Below are positions 8,055 through 14,414 of a stretch of 24,766 nt of DNA, piece after piece. The stretch covers positions 1 to 24,766 of the forward strand of contig DASYMJ010000373.1 of NCBI GenBank assembly GCA_036009105.1, given 5' to 3'. The notes beneath the pieces were generated by a model. That model ran no database searches. It saw only the letters and a list, made by a program, of their open reading frames with translations, and was not told the DNA's origin. This stretch comes from JAFAVZ01 sp036009105. Its GTDB lineage: Bacteria; Acidobacteriota; Thermoanaerobaculia; Gp7-AA8. How positions within the stretch are numbered: position 1 is the stretch's first letter; every line of letters begins with the position of its first letter. The translations under genes were made by a program, and so were the position numbers.

Positions 8055-8085
8055 GACGAAGGGGTGACCAAGTGGGACGAAGGGG
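8055..8085. repeat. two direct copies of GACGAAGGGG, 21 bp apart
   Basis: Identical decamers at 8055-8064 and 8076-8085 lie on one DNA face, two helical turns apart. Relative to the candidate -10 of protease copy 2 they fall roughly 45-75 bases upstream of the predicted transcript start, a usual place for activator sites. A binding role is inferred only from spacing. Confidence 0.4.
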
Positions 8086-8091
8086 CCCTCC

Positions 8092-8174
8092 TGTCATTCT
8101 GAAGCCGCGCAGACGGCGAAGAATCTCCTCGCAAGTTCCGGGATCCTTCGGCCTCTGCGGGCCTCAGGATGACA
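8092..8174. mobile_element. MITE-like interspersed element, 83 bp, with imperfect terminal inverted repeats
   Basis: The element begins TGTCATTCTGA and ends TCAGGATGACA, inverted repeats differing at one base in eleven. It has no coding capacity. Its right 35 bases (8140-8174) match 23681-23715, inside dnaE, at 32 of 35 positions, and its last 13 bases or so recur at 2311-2323. The right end overlaps the last three codons and stop (8164-8166) of the PLP enzyme. By resemblance it belongs to the small palindromic repeats scattered in many environmental bacterial genomes; mobilisation by a transposase in trans is inferred. Confidence 0.7.
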
Positions 8175-9291
8175 CCGCAAGCGCCTGCTGCAGGTCATCC
8201 ATCAAATCCTGCGCGTGCTCCAGCCCCACCGACATCCGCACCAGGTTCTGCGGCGTGCGGCTGCCCGGCCCCTCGCTCGACGCGCGGTGCTCGATCAGGC
8301 TCTCGATCGCGCCCAGCGACGTCGCGACGGTGAAGAGCTTCACGCGGCTGACCACCGCGATCGCCTCCTCCCGCCCCCCCTTCATCCGGAAGGAGAGCAT
8401 CCCCCCGAAGTCGGACATCTGCCGCTTCGCGATCTCGTGTCCCGGATGCGACGCCAGCCCCGGATAGTGCACCGCCTCCACGCGCGGATGGGCCTCCAGG
8501 AAGGCGGCGATGGCGCGCGCGTTCTGGCAATGCACCCGCATCCGCGCGGAAAGGGTTTTGATGCCGCGGAGCACGAGCCAGGAGTTGAAGGGGGAGGCGA
8601 CGCCGCCCACCACATGGCGGACCGACTCGACCTGCTCCACGAATGGGTCGCGGCGGCGAAAGGCGAGCGAGCCGCCCTGCACGTCGCTGTGGCCGCCGAG
8701 GTACTTCGTGGTGGAGTGCAGGACGACGTCGGCTCCGTGCTCGATGGGCCGCTGCAACGCGGGCGAGGCGAACGTGCCGTCCACGGCCAGCAGCGCGTTT
8801 GCGTCGTGCGCGACGTCAGCGAGCGCTGACAAATCGCAGACTCGCATCAACGGATTGGACGGCGACTCGGCCCAGAGCAGCTTCGTCTCCGGACGGATCG
8901 CGCCGCGCACCGCATCGAGATCGTCCATCGCCACGTAGTCCGAGATCAGCTGCCACCTGGCGAAGAAGTCGTCCGCGAAATGGCGCACGCCGTAGTACGA
9001 GTCCTCCGCCACCAGCACGTGCGCTCCGGGCGGGAGCGCCTGCAGCACGGCGCCGGCCGCGGCCATCCCCGAGGCGAATGCGAGCGCGCACTCCGCGCCG
9101 TCGATCGCGGCCAGCGCTTCCTCCAGCCGCGACTGGGTGGGGTTGCCGTCGCGGATGTAGGCGAAGCCGTGCGGCATGCCGCCGTCGGCAGTGCGCTCGA
9201 AGGTGGTGGAAAGGACGATGGGCGGCGCGATCGCGCTCGTAGCCTGGTCCGGATGGTTGCCCGCATGGATCGCCGTGGTATCGAAATGCAT
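8164..9291 (-). CDS. Cys/Met metabolism PLP-dependent enzyme (cystathionine gamma-synthase / lyase type)
   Basis: The 375-residue product has the fold-type I signature: YIRDGNPT at 45-52 (Y45, R47), FASGMAA at 72-78, ESPSNP at 142-147, the pyridine-binding aspartate D171 in VDGTFASP, and the Schiff-base lysine K196 in STTKYLGGHSD. The family includes cystathionine gamma-synthase (MetB), cystathionine beta/gamma-lyase and methionine gamma-lyase in transsulfuration; motifs alone do not separate them. An in-frame ATG at 9414 would run through the 64-bp repeat and the divergent promoter, so the ATG at 9291 (MHFDTTAIHAG, the usual family N-terminus) was chosen. No sulfur-metabolism gene lies beside it. 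The last residues AVSS and stop fall in the MITE-like element, so the C-terminus has been rewritten by it. Confidence 0.88.
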   Translation of the reverse strand: MHFDTTAIHAGNHPDQATSAIAPPIVLSTTFERTADGGMPHGFAYIRDGNPTQSRLEEALAAIDGAECALAFASGMAAAGAVLQALPPGAHVLVAEDSYYGVRHFADDFFARWQLISDYVAMDDLDAVRGAIRPETKLLWAESPSNPLMRVCDLSALADVAHDANALLAVDGTFASPALQRPIEHGADVVLHSTTKYLGGHSDVQGGSLAFRRRDPFVEQVESVRHVVGGVASPFNSWLVLRGIKTLSARMRVHCQNARAIAAFLEAHPRVEAVHYPGLASHPGHEIAKRQMSDFGGMLSFRMKGGREEAIAVVSRVKLFTVATSLGAIESLIEHRASSEGPGSRTPQNLVRMSVGLEHAQDLMDDLQQALAVSS

Positions 9292-9297
9292 GGCCGC

Positions 9298-9303
9298 AGT
9301 GTA
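9298..9303 (-). promoter_or_regulatory. candidate -10 of the PLP enzyme gene (leaderless)
   Basis: On the minus strand TACACT lies exactly 6 bases before the ATG at 9291, the spacing expected between a -10 and the transcript start. The mRNA would begin at the start codon. The -35 region would fall in the 64-bp repeat and shows no TTGACA-like sequence. Confidence 0.45.
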
Positions 9304-9306
9304 CGG

Positions 9307-9370
9307 CCCCTCCCGCTCAGCCCCTCTCCCCGCGCGGCGGGAGAAGGGTGGCCGAAGGCCGGGTGAGGGG
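9307..9370. repeat. 64-bp interspersed repeat, copy A, between divergent genes
   Basis: Runs from CCCCTCCC to GGGTGAGGGG and matches 24301-24364 (inside dnaE) at about 53 of 64 positions by eye, with the same length and orientation. It contains an inner palindrome around CCCCGCGCGG. It fills the space between the candidate -10 elements of the PLP enzyme (9298-9303, minus) and the EAL regulator (9371-9376, plus). Confidence 0.8.
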
Positions 9371-9376
9371 TAGACT
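9371..9376 (+). promoter_or_regulatory. candidate -10 of the EAL response regulator gene
   Basis: TAGACT directly follows the 64-bp repeat and ends 13 bases before the ATG at 9390, implying a leader of about six bases. No Shine-Dalgarno sequence is seen. Weak evidence by itself, but it mirrors the arrangement on the other side of the repeat. Confidence 0.35.
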
Positions 9377-9389
9377 GCTGCCCTCGAAC

Positions 9390-11087
9390 ATGGAAGCTCT
9401 ACGTCGTCCAACACCTCGGGAGCAGGCCATCGTCCTGGTGCTGGATGACGAGGAGAGCGTCGGCGCCTTCGTGCGCGCCGCGCTCCCCGAGGGACAGTAC
9501 CGCACGCTTTGGTGTCCCAGCGTCGCGAGCGCGCTGGCCGCGGTGGACGACGAGCAGCCCGACCTGGCCCTGGTCGACATCGGCCTCGGCGGCGATGGAG
9601 GAGGCGGCTGGACCTTCCTCAAGCACCTCCGCTCCCACACCGCCACGGAGAGCCTCCCCGTGGTGATGCTCACCGGCTCCTCCGACACCATGAACCGCCA
9701 GAAGTCGTTGAGCCTCGGCGCCGACCGCTATCTCATCAAGCCGGTCCGCCCCGAGACGCTGCGCCGCGTGATCAACGAAATGCTCTCCGCGCGCGACGAC
9801 ATCTGGTGGAGCCTCACCATGCGCAGCGAGCAGGTGGACCGCGTGCGCGAGCTCTTCTTCGATCCCACCACCGAGCTGCCCACGCTGGCCATCGTGGTCG
9901 ACCAGCTGCGGCGCAGCGTCGAGCAGGGCGAGGTGCTGCAGGTGTTCTGTCTGGAGATCGAGCCGCTCTTCCGCCTCGGCGAGCGGGAGATGTGGGACAC
10001 CTTCGATGAGCTCCGCCGCGAGTTCGTGCGCGGCCTGCGCATCATGGTCGCGCCGCTCCTCGGCAACGACGTGGTGATCGCCACCAGCCACTCCGGCGCG
10101 AACGACTTCTACTGCTTCACCCGCAACGGCAAAGGCAACCAGTCGCAGCTGGTGAAGGACCTCGAGCGCGTGTCGCGCAATGCGCTGCGCTCCATCCGGG
10201 TCGATCCCGCGCTGGCCGAGGAGGTGACCATCTTCTGCGGCGGGTCGCTCACGCAGCCGCAGCCCGTCTATCCGCCGCGCATCCTTTACAACGCCGTGCG
10301 CGAGGCGAAGGACAACGCGGAGCGGCGCGAGACGCGCTACTACCACGCGCTGCGCGAGCGCCTCACCCGGGCCGTGCAGGAGCGGACGATCACGACCGTC
10401 TTCCAGCCGATCGTCGACTTGAAGACATTCGCCGTCTGCGGCTACGAGGCGCTCTCCCGCGGTCCGGCCGGGACGGAGATCGAGAACCCGGAGATCATCT
10501 TCGAGCTGGCCCGCGACTTCGACCTGGTGTGGGAGCTGGAGAAGCTCTGCATCGAGAACGTGAAGCCGACGCTGGCCGACGTCTGCTCGCGCGGCTTCCT
10601 CTTCTTCAACCTCGAGTCGCACTTCATCCAGCAGCTGCAGCAACGCGGCACGGAGATCTTCGAGTCGTTCGTCGATTGCCATCACCAGGTGGTGATCGAG
10701 GTGACCGAGCGGAGCGCCATCCGCGACTACCGCACCTTCCGCCGCACGCTGCACGAGCTGAAGCAGATGGGTTTCCGCATCGCCATCGACGACTGCGGCT
10801 CCGGCTACGCCACGCTGGAAGCGGTGGCCGAGCTGCAGCCGGATTACCTGAAGGTGGGCCACTCGCTCTTCCATGGCGTGGAGAAGGATCCGATCCGGCG
10901 CCGGCTGGTCGACCTCGTGGCCCGCTGCGCGGACACCATCGGGGCGCAGACCATCGCCGAGGCCATCGAGACGGAGGACCAGTTGCGCATCTGCCGCGAC
11001 CTGGGCGTGCAGCTGGGGCAGGGGTACCTCTTCGCGGCGCCCGCCCCGTGGGAAACGATCAGCGGCTGGCGCCCGCCCGTCGCTTAA
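9390..11087 (+). CDS. response regulator: receiver, degenerate GGDEF and EAL c-di-GMP phosphodiesterase
   Basis: The 565-residue product has three parts. Residues 12-135 form a CheY-like receiver with acidic pair D19/D20, phosphoacceptor D63 (LVDIGLGG), T95 and K117. Residues about 155-315 resemble a GGDEF domain that has lost its active site: SHSGANDF replaces the GGDEF loop. Residues about 325-560 form an EAL domain whose catalytic set looks complete: E353 (EAL), N407, E437, D467/D468 (DDCGSG in place of DDFGTG), K488, E524 and Q544. It should therefore hydrolyse cyclic di-GMP under control of phosphorylation, with the dead GGDEF perhaps acting as a GTP or partner sensor. An in-frame ATG 42 bases upstream lies in the repeat, so the later ATG was chosen. 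The kinase gene follows after 16 bases and is the likely partner. Confidence 0.88.
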   Translation: MEALRRPTPREQAIVLVLDDEESVGAFVRAALPEGQYRTLWCPSVASALAAVDDEQPDLALVDIGLGGDGGGGWTFLKHLRSHTATESLPVVMLTGSSDTMNRQKSLSLGADRYLIKPVRPETLRRVINEMLSARDDIWWSLTMRSEQVDRVRELFFDPTTELPTLAIVVDQLRRSVEQGEVLQVFCLEIEPLFRLGEREMWDTFDELRREFVRGLRIMVAPLLGNDVVIATSHSGANDFYCFTRNGKGNQSQLVKDLERVSRNALRSIRVDPALAEEVTIFCGGSLTQPQPVYPPRILYNAVREAKDNAERRETRYYHALRERLTRAVQERTITTVFQPIVDLKTFAVCGYEALSRGPAGTEIENPEIIFELARDFDLVWELEKLCIENVKPTLADVCSRGFLFFNLESHFIQQLQQRGTEIFESFVDCHHQVVIEVTERSAIRDYRTFRRTLHELKQMGFRIAIDDCGSGYATLEAVAELQPDYLKVGHSLFHGVEKDPIRRRLVDLVARCADTIGAQTIAEAIETEDQLRICRDLGVQLGQGYLFAAPAPWETISGWRPPVA

Positions 11088-11103
11088 AATACGGATCCAC
11101 GGC

Positions 11104-12768
11104 ATGCCTCCTCTCTTGCGCCGCGCGCTGCTGCGGCTCGCTCAGGTTGCGGTCACGTTCCTGCTCTTCGGCGCGTGCAACAAGATCGGCTTCTACTTCG
11201 AGGTCGAGAACGGCGTGTCCATCCTCTTTCCCGCCTCGGCGGTGGGCATCGTCTGCTGCATGTACTTCGGCGCGTGGGCGGCCCTCGGCATCATCCTCGG
11301 CACCATCGCCACCCCGTGGAGCCCGAACGCCGACCTGCCGTCGCTCCTGCTCAGCGGCTCCATCAGCGCACTGGAGGCGATGATCCCCTCGCTGATCTTC
11401 CGCTGGCGGCGGGACCTGGTGACCGACCTGCGGGACATGAAGTCGCTGCTCACCTTCCTCCTTTTCGGCACGATCGTGAACACCGCCTTCAGCGCGATCA
11501 TCGGCAACCTGCTCGTGGTGACGCATCCGCCCGGCGTGCTGCTGCAGTGGCGGGAAGTGTTCGTCTGGTGGATCGCCGACTTCACCGCCGCCCTGCTGCT
11601 CGCGACGCCGGCGCTGGCCTTCGGCGGCGCGCTGCTCAGCCGCTTCCGTATCGACCGCCCGGAGCGCCCGCGCTCGATCACGAACACGCTGCAGATCGTG
11701 ACGGTGATCATCCTGCTCGGCTTCAGCGCATCGCTGGCCATCCGTCTCTATCTCAATGAGGAGTACATCCGGCAAGGGCTCGTCTCGCCGCAGTTCGAGG
11801 TGAAGCGGCAGCGGGTGATGGCGGTGACCACCATCATCGACGGCTTCGTCCTCCTCACCCTGGTGCTGGCCTCGGCGACCCTGCTCTTGAAGATCTCGCG
11901 GCCGTTCCGCCAGATCCGCTCCGCGCTGGAAGCGATGCGGGAAGGCGAGCCGCTCGACGCGGCGCGCATCGACTCGCGCTATCTCGAGTTCCGCACCATC
12001 GCCGAGACGCTGGAGCAGACCGCGCGCACGTTGCAGCAGCGGGAGGAGGAGCTGCGGCTGCAGACCGAGCGCGCCGTCGCGGCCTCGAGCATCAAGAGCG
12101 ACTTCCTGGCCAAGATGTCGCACGAGCTGCGCACGCCGCTGAACTCGATCATCGGCTTCTCGGACCTGCTGATGGAGCAGGAGGAGACCATCGACGGCGG
12201 CAAGCGGATCGCGTTTCTGGAGAACGTGGCGACCAGCGCGCGCCATCTGCTCAAGCTGATCAACGACCTGCTGGACATCGCCCGCATCGAGTCGGGGAAG
12301 ATGCGGCTGCACTTCGAGGACGTCGACCTGCGCCACGCCATCGCGAACACGGTGGCCTCGACGACGCCGCTGTTCGCGCGCAAGCGGCAGGAGGTGGAGG
12401 TCCTGCTGCCCGACGAGCCGATGATCGCCCGCGCCGACATCAGCCGCGTGGAGCAGGTGCTGCTCAACCTCCTGGCCAACGCGAACAAGTTCTCGCCCGA
12501 GGGGGAGAAGATCTCGGTGCGCAGCCGGGCGGATGCAGGGCGGTGGCGCATCGAGGTGGCCGACCGCGGCATCGGCATCAGCGCGGACGACCAGCGCCGC
12601 ATCTTCGACGAGTTCGAGCAGGTCTTCACCCGCGGCCCCAACTCCGCCGGCACCGGCCTGGGCCTGGCCCTGGCCCGCCGCTACGTGGAAGCGCACGGAG
12701 GGCGCATCGAGGTGCAGAGCGCGGTGGGCGAAGGGTCGGTGTTCAGCGTGACGTTGCCGCGGGGGTGA
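11104..12768 (+). CDS. MASE1-type membrane histidine kinase
   Basis: The 554-residue product begins with a multi-helix hydrophobic region (about 10-265) of MASE1 type, marked by NGVSILFPASAVGI near 36, WSPNADLPSLLLSGSI near 72 and WWIADFTAALLLATPA near 155. A HAMP-like linker (265-325) leads to a kinase core: H-box FLAKMSHELRTPLNSIIGF with phosphorylated H340, N-box LLNLLANANKF (N455, N459), G1 box DRGIGIS (D487), F-box FDEFEQV and G2 box GTGLGLALA (516-524). All catalytic boxes are intact. It lacks a receiver, so its phosphoryl group must go to a separate protein, most simply the EAL response regulator 16 bases upstream. MASE1 regions are membrane sensors of unknown ligand. A TAAAAT hexamer at 11085-11090 might be a private promoter, but its first bases are the previous gene's stop codon. 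Confidence 0.9.
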   Translation: MPPLLRRALLRLAQVAVTFLLFGACNKIGFYFEVENGVSILFPASAVGIVCCMYFGAWAALGIILGTIATPWSPNADLPSLLLSGSISALEAMIPSLIFRWRRDLVTDLRDMKSLLTFLLFGTIVNTAFSAIIGNLLVVTHPPGVLLQWREVFVWWIADFTAALLLATPALAFGGALLSRFRIDRPERPRSITNTLQIVTVIILLGFSASLAIRLYLNEEYIRQGLVSPQFEVKRQRVMAVTTIIDGFVLLTLVLASATLLLKISRPFRQIRSALEAMREGEPLDAARIDSRYLEFRTIAETLEQTARTLQQREEELRLQTERAVAASSIKSDFLAKMSHELRTPLNSIIGFSDLLMEQEETIDGGKRIAFLENVATSARHLLKLINDLLDIARIESGKMRLHFEDVDLRHAIANTVASTTPLFARKRQEVEVLLPDEPMIARADISRVEQVLLNLLANANKFSPEGEKISVRSRADAGRWRIEVADRGIGISADDQRRIFDEFEQVFTRGPNSAGTGLGLALARRYVEAHGGRIEVQSAVGEGSVFSVTLPRG

Positions 12769-12848
12769 GCTACCCCGGCCCGTGCACCGCGGCCGCCGCT
12801 TCGCTGGTGTCCAAAGCTCGGCGGTAGCACGCGCACTCTCCCCAAACG

Positions 12849-12881
12849 CAAAAACGCCCCCGGGGGTGAGCCCGGAGGCGT
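12849..12881 (-). terminator. intrinsic terminator of the RRM protein gene
   Basis: On the minus strand an 11-base stem (ACGCCTCCGGG with CCCGGGGGCGT, one U-G pair) closes a 6-base loop and is followed by TTTTTG. The wobble pair only works in the minus-strand RNA and the T run lies on that side, so it belongs to the RRM gene. It lies 23 bases past that stop. Confidence 0.85.
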
Positions 12882-12903
12882 GATGGGACGAACGAGCAGG
12901 ATG

Positions 12904-13374
12904 CTAGAGCGTGCGTTTCTTGGCGCGGATGTTCCGGCGGCTGCCTTTCGACTTGCCACCGCCGCCACCGCCGCCGTAGCCACCGCCGCCGTAGCCGGCG
13001 TCGCGGTCGCCGTAGTCGCCGCCGAAGCCGCCACCACCGCCGCCGCCGTAACCACCACCGCCGCCACCGCCGTAGCCGCCGCCGTAACCACCGCCACCCG
13101 CACCGGCCGGACGTCCGGCGCCGCGGGGGCGGTCTTCCGCGGCGTTCACGCGGAGAGCACGGCCCGAAAACTCGAAGCCGTTGTACTTCGTGATCGCCTG
13201 CTGCGCGTCGTCGGCGTTTTCATACGTCACGAACGCGAAGCCACGCGGTCGGCCGGTCTCGCGGTCCGACGGCAGGTAGACATCGCTTACCTTCCCAATC
13301 TGGGCAAAGAGCGTCTCCACTTCCTCCTTGGTCGCACGGAAGTCGAGGTTACCGACAAAAATCTTCGAGGCCAT
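12904..13374 (-). CDS. RRM RNA-binding protein with glycine-rich tail
   Basis: The 156-residue product has one RNA recognition motif at 3-78 with RNP2 KIFVGNL (4-10) and RNP1 RGFAFVTY (44-51). Residues about 85-140 are almost pure Gly with Tyr, Phe and Asp every few residues (GGYGGG units). The last 16 residues are strongly basic (KSKGSRRNIRAKKRTL). Bacterial single-RRM proteins of this kind, best known in cyanobacteria, bind RNA and are often cold- or stress-responsive; the Gly/Tyr tail resembles those that drive self-association. The ATG at 13374 has GGAG nine bases upstream, and a TAGACT hexamer (13400-13395) could be the -10. It is a single-gene transcript ended by the terminator above and is divergent from the site-2 protease. 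Confidence 0.92.
   Translation of the reverse strand: MASKIFVGNLDFRATKEEVETLFAQIGKVSDVYLPSDRETGRPRGFAFVTYENADDAQQAITKYNGFEFSGRALRVNAAEDRPRGAGRPAGAGGGGYGGGYGGGGGGGYGGGGGGGFGGDYGDRDAGYGGGGYGGGGGGGKSKGSRRNIRAKKRTL
12955..13103. repeat. GGC/GCC-rich microsatellite encoding the Gly-rich tail
   Basis: Irregular runs of the triplet GCC with GTA and ACC interspersed, encoding the Gly/Tyr tail of the RRM protein. Such runs can change length by slippage in multiples of three without breaking the frame. Also a region where assembly errors are likely. Confidence 0.65.
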
Positions 13375-13453
13375 TCCATCTCCAATCGCGCCTGAGTCTA
13401 TCGCGAACTTGCGCCGCCGCGCTCCTGGCGTATCCGATTTGTTCGCAGCGTCG

Positions 13454-13492
13454 CTTTCATCCTATGGAAGTTCCGCTTCCATCCTATGGAAG
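13454..13492. promoter_or_regulatory. tandem palindromic sites, 22 bp apart, in a divergent intergenic region
   Basis: Two 17-base sequences, CTTTCATCCTATGGAAG (13454-13470) and CTTCCATCCTATGGAAG (13476-13492), differ at one base. The second is a palindrome with 7-base arms (CTTCCAT / ATGGAAG) around CCT. Centre-to-centre spacing is 22 bp, two helical turns. They sit between the RRM gene and the site-2 protease gene, upstream of both candidate promoters, and look like paired operator sites for one dimeric regulator. Confidence 0.6.
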
Positions 13493-13547
13493 AACCGCGC
13501 CCGGTAGAATCGTCCAGCCCGCTCGCGGGGGGCCAATTCTATCCCGG

Positions 13548-13553
13548 TATACT
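13548..13553 (+). promoter_or_regulatory. candidate -10 of the site-2 protease gene (leaderless)
   Basis: TATACT, five of six matches to TATAAT, ends 8 bases before the ATG at 13562. No Shine-Dalgarno sequence lies in between, so the mRNA would start within a base or two of the ATG. No convincing -35. Confidence 0.5.
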
Positions 13554-13561
13554 CCGCTCGC

Positions 13562-14224
13562 ATGCTCCACCTCGGGTCCATCCGCGGCACGTCCATCGAC
13601 GTCGACCTCTCCTTCATCCTCCTGACCCTGCTCTTCGTGGCCACCGCGTACGACGAGCGGCAGGGCATCCAATACGCGCTCATCTGGGCCCCCATCCTCT
13701 TCGTCAGCATCCTCGTCCACGAGCTGGCCCACGCCGCCGCCATCGGCCTGTTCGGCTACGGCTCGAGCCAGATCGTGCTGGGCGGCATCGGCGGCGTCAC
13801 CATGAACGCCCGCCGTTCCCGCCCCTGGCACGACATGGTCATCAGCGCCGCCGGCCCGCTGGCCAGCTTCGCCATCTGGTGGGGCACGAGCCTCTTCATG
13901 GCCCGCTATCCTCTCCGCGACCCGATGCTCGTCGCGCTCCTCCCCCGCCTGGCCGACGCGAACCTCATCTGGGGCATCTTCAACCTCGTGCCCGTCCCGC
14001 CGCTGGACGGGGGCAGCGTGGTGCGCAACTTCCTCCGCCTCTTCCTCTCCGACCGCATCTCCTTCGTGATCACCACCTGGCTGGCCATGATCACCGCCGC
14101 CGTGCTGGTGGTGATCGGCTTCCGCATCCACCAGTACTTCGTGATCGTCCTGATGGGCTACTACCTCTACGCCAACTGGCAGAAGTGGCAGTACTTCCGC
14201 GAGCACGGGTATCCGGGGGACTGA
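13562..14224 (+). CDS. site-2 protease family (M50) membrane metalloprotease
   Basis: The 220-residue product is mostly hydrophobic, with about five to six membrane segments. The zinc site is HELAH at 53-57 in VSILVHELAHAAAIG, with the conserved partner D149 in NLVPVPPLDGG (141-151). This spacing and the P-P-L-D-G-G motif place it with the rhomboid-unrelated, site-2 protease-like M50 family that cuts within membrane helices, often releasing anti-sigma factors or precursors. It has no PDZ or CBS domain, so it is the minimal form. The substrate is unknown; no sigma/anti-sigma pair is nearby. The start is supported by the TATACT at 13548. Its last codons overlap the beginning of a decayed flavoenzyme relic. 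Confidence 0.88.
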   Translation: MLHLGSIRGTSIDVDLSFILLTLLFVATAYDERQGIQYALIWAPILFVSILVHELAHAAAIGLFGYGSSQIVLGGIGGVTMNARRSRPWHDMVISAAGPLASFAIWWGTSLFMARYPLRDPMLVALLPRLADANLIWGIFNLVPVPPLDGGSVVRNFLRLFLSDRISFVITTWLAMITAAVLVVIGFRIHQYFVIVLMGYYLYANWQKWQYFREHGYPGD

Positions 14225-14337
14225 CCGCGGCCATCGAGCTGCTGCGGGCCGGCCACAACTACGGCCACGGCGGCTCCGGCTTCACCCTCTCGTGGGGCCG
14301 TGCGGAAGACCTCGTCCGGCTGATCGGAGGGCTGTAA
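14209..14337 (+). pseudogene. relic of a D-amino-acid oxidase family FAD enzyme (internal deletion)
   Basis: In the frame ending at TAA 14335-14337 the translation reads GLTAAIELLRAGH and then HNYGHGGSGFTLSWGRA. The second piece (14254-14304) fits the D-amino-acid oxidase C-terminal signature H-[NHA]-Y-G-x-[GSA]2-x-G-x5-G-x-A at every position. The first piece resembles the FAD-binding Rossmann helix found at the N-terminus of the same family. The roughly 300 residues normally between them are absent, and there is no start codon or GxGxxG loop of its own. It overlaps the last codons of the site-2 protease in another frame. It reads as the scar of a deleted flavoenzyme gene. Confidence 0.6.
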
Positions 14338-14348
14338 GCGCCCGGTAA

Positions 14349-14414
14349 ATGTCGACGCGACTTCAAGCCCCGGCGGCGGAAGAGGTGGTCCGGCTGATAA
14401 AATCGGCCCTTTGA
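14349..14414 (+). other. 21-codon small ORF or second flavoenzyme C-terminus relic
   Basis: The frame ATG 14349 to TGA 14412-14414 ends AAEEVVRLIKSAL. This resembles the AEDLVRLIGGL end of the relic just upstream: the DNA at 14376-14398 matches 14302-14324 at 20 of 23 positions. It may be a second copy of the oxidase end, or a tiny ORF ahead of the big GGDEF-EAL gene, whose TTG start (14411) overlaps its TGA. No Shine-Dalgarno sequence supports translation. Confidence 0.35.
14398..14403 (+). promoter_or_regulatory. candidate extended -10 of the GGDEF-EAL gene (leaderless)
   Basis: TGATAAAAT (TGn plus TAAAAT) ends 7 bases before the TTG at 14411. This supports TTG as first codon of a leaderless mRNA; the ATG at 14486 would instead have a leader of about 75 bases. 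Confidence 0.4.

Noticed and set aside
8009..8134. 42-residue N-terminal extension of protease copy 2 from ATG 8134
   Set aside because: It would bury the signal peptide and be encoded partly by the MITE-like element.
11085..11090. TAAAAT as a private -10 for the MASE1 kinase gene
   Set aside because: Its first three bases are the TAA stop of the upstream gene, so half of the match is forced; not listed as a promoter.
12880..13395. Plus-strand frame of Ala/Thr/Val repeats opposite the RRM gene
   Set aside because: It is the complement of the GGC-rich tail; the RRM motifs, ribosome site and terminator all favour the minus strand.
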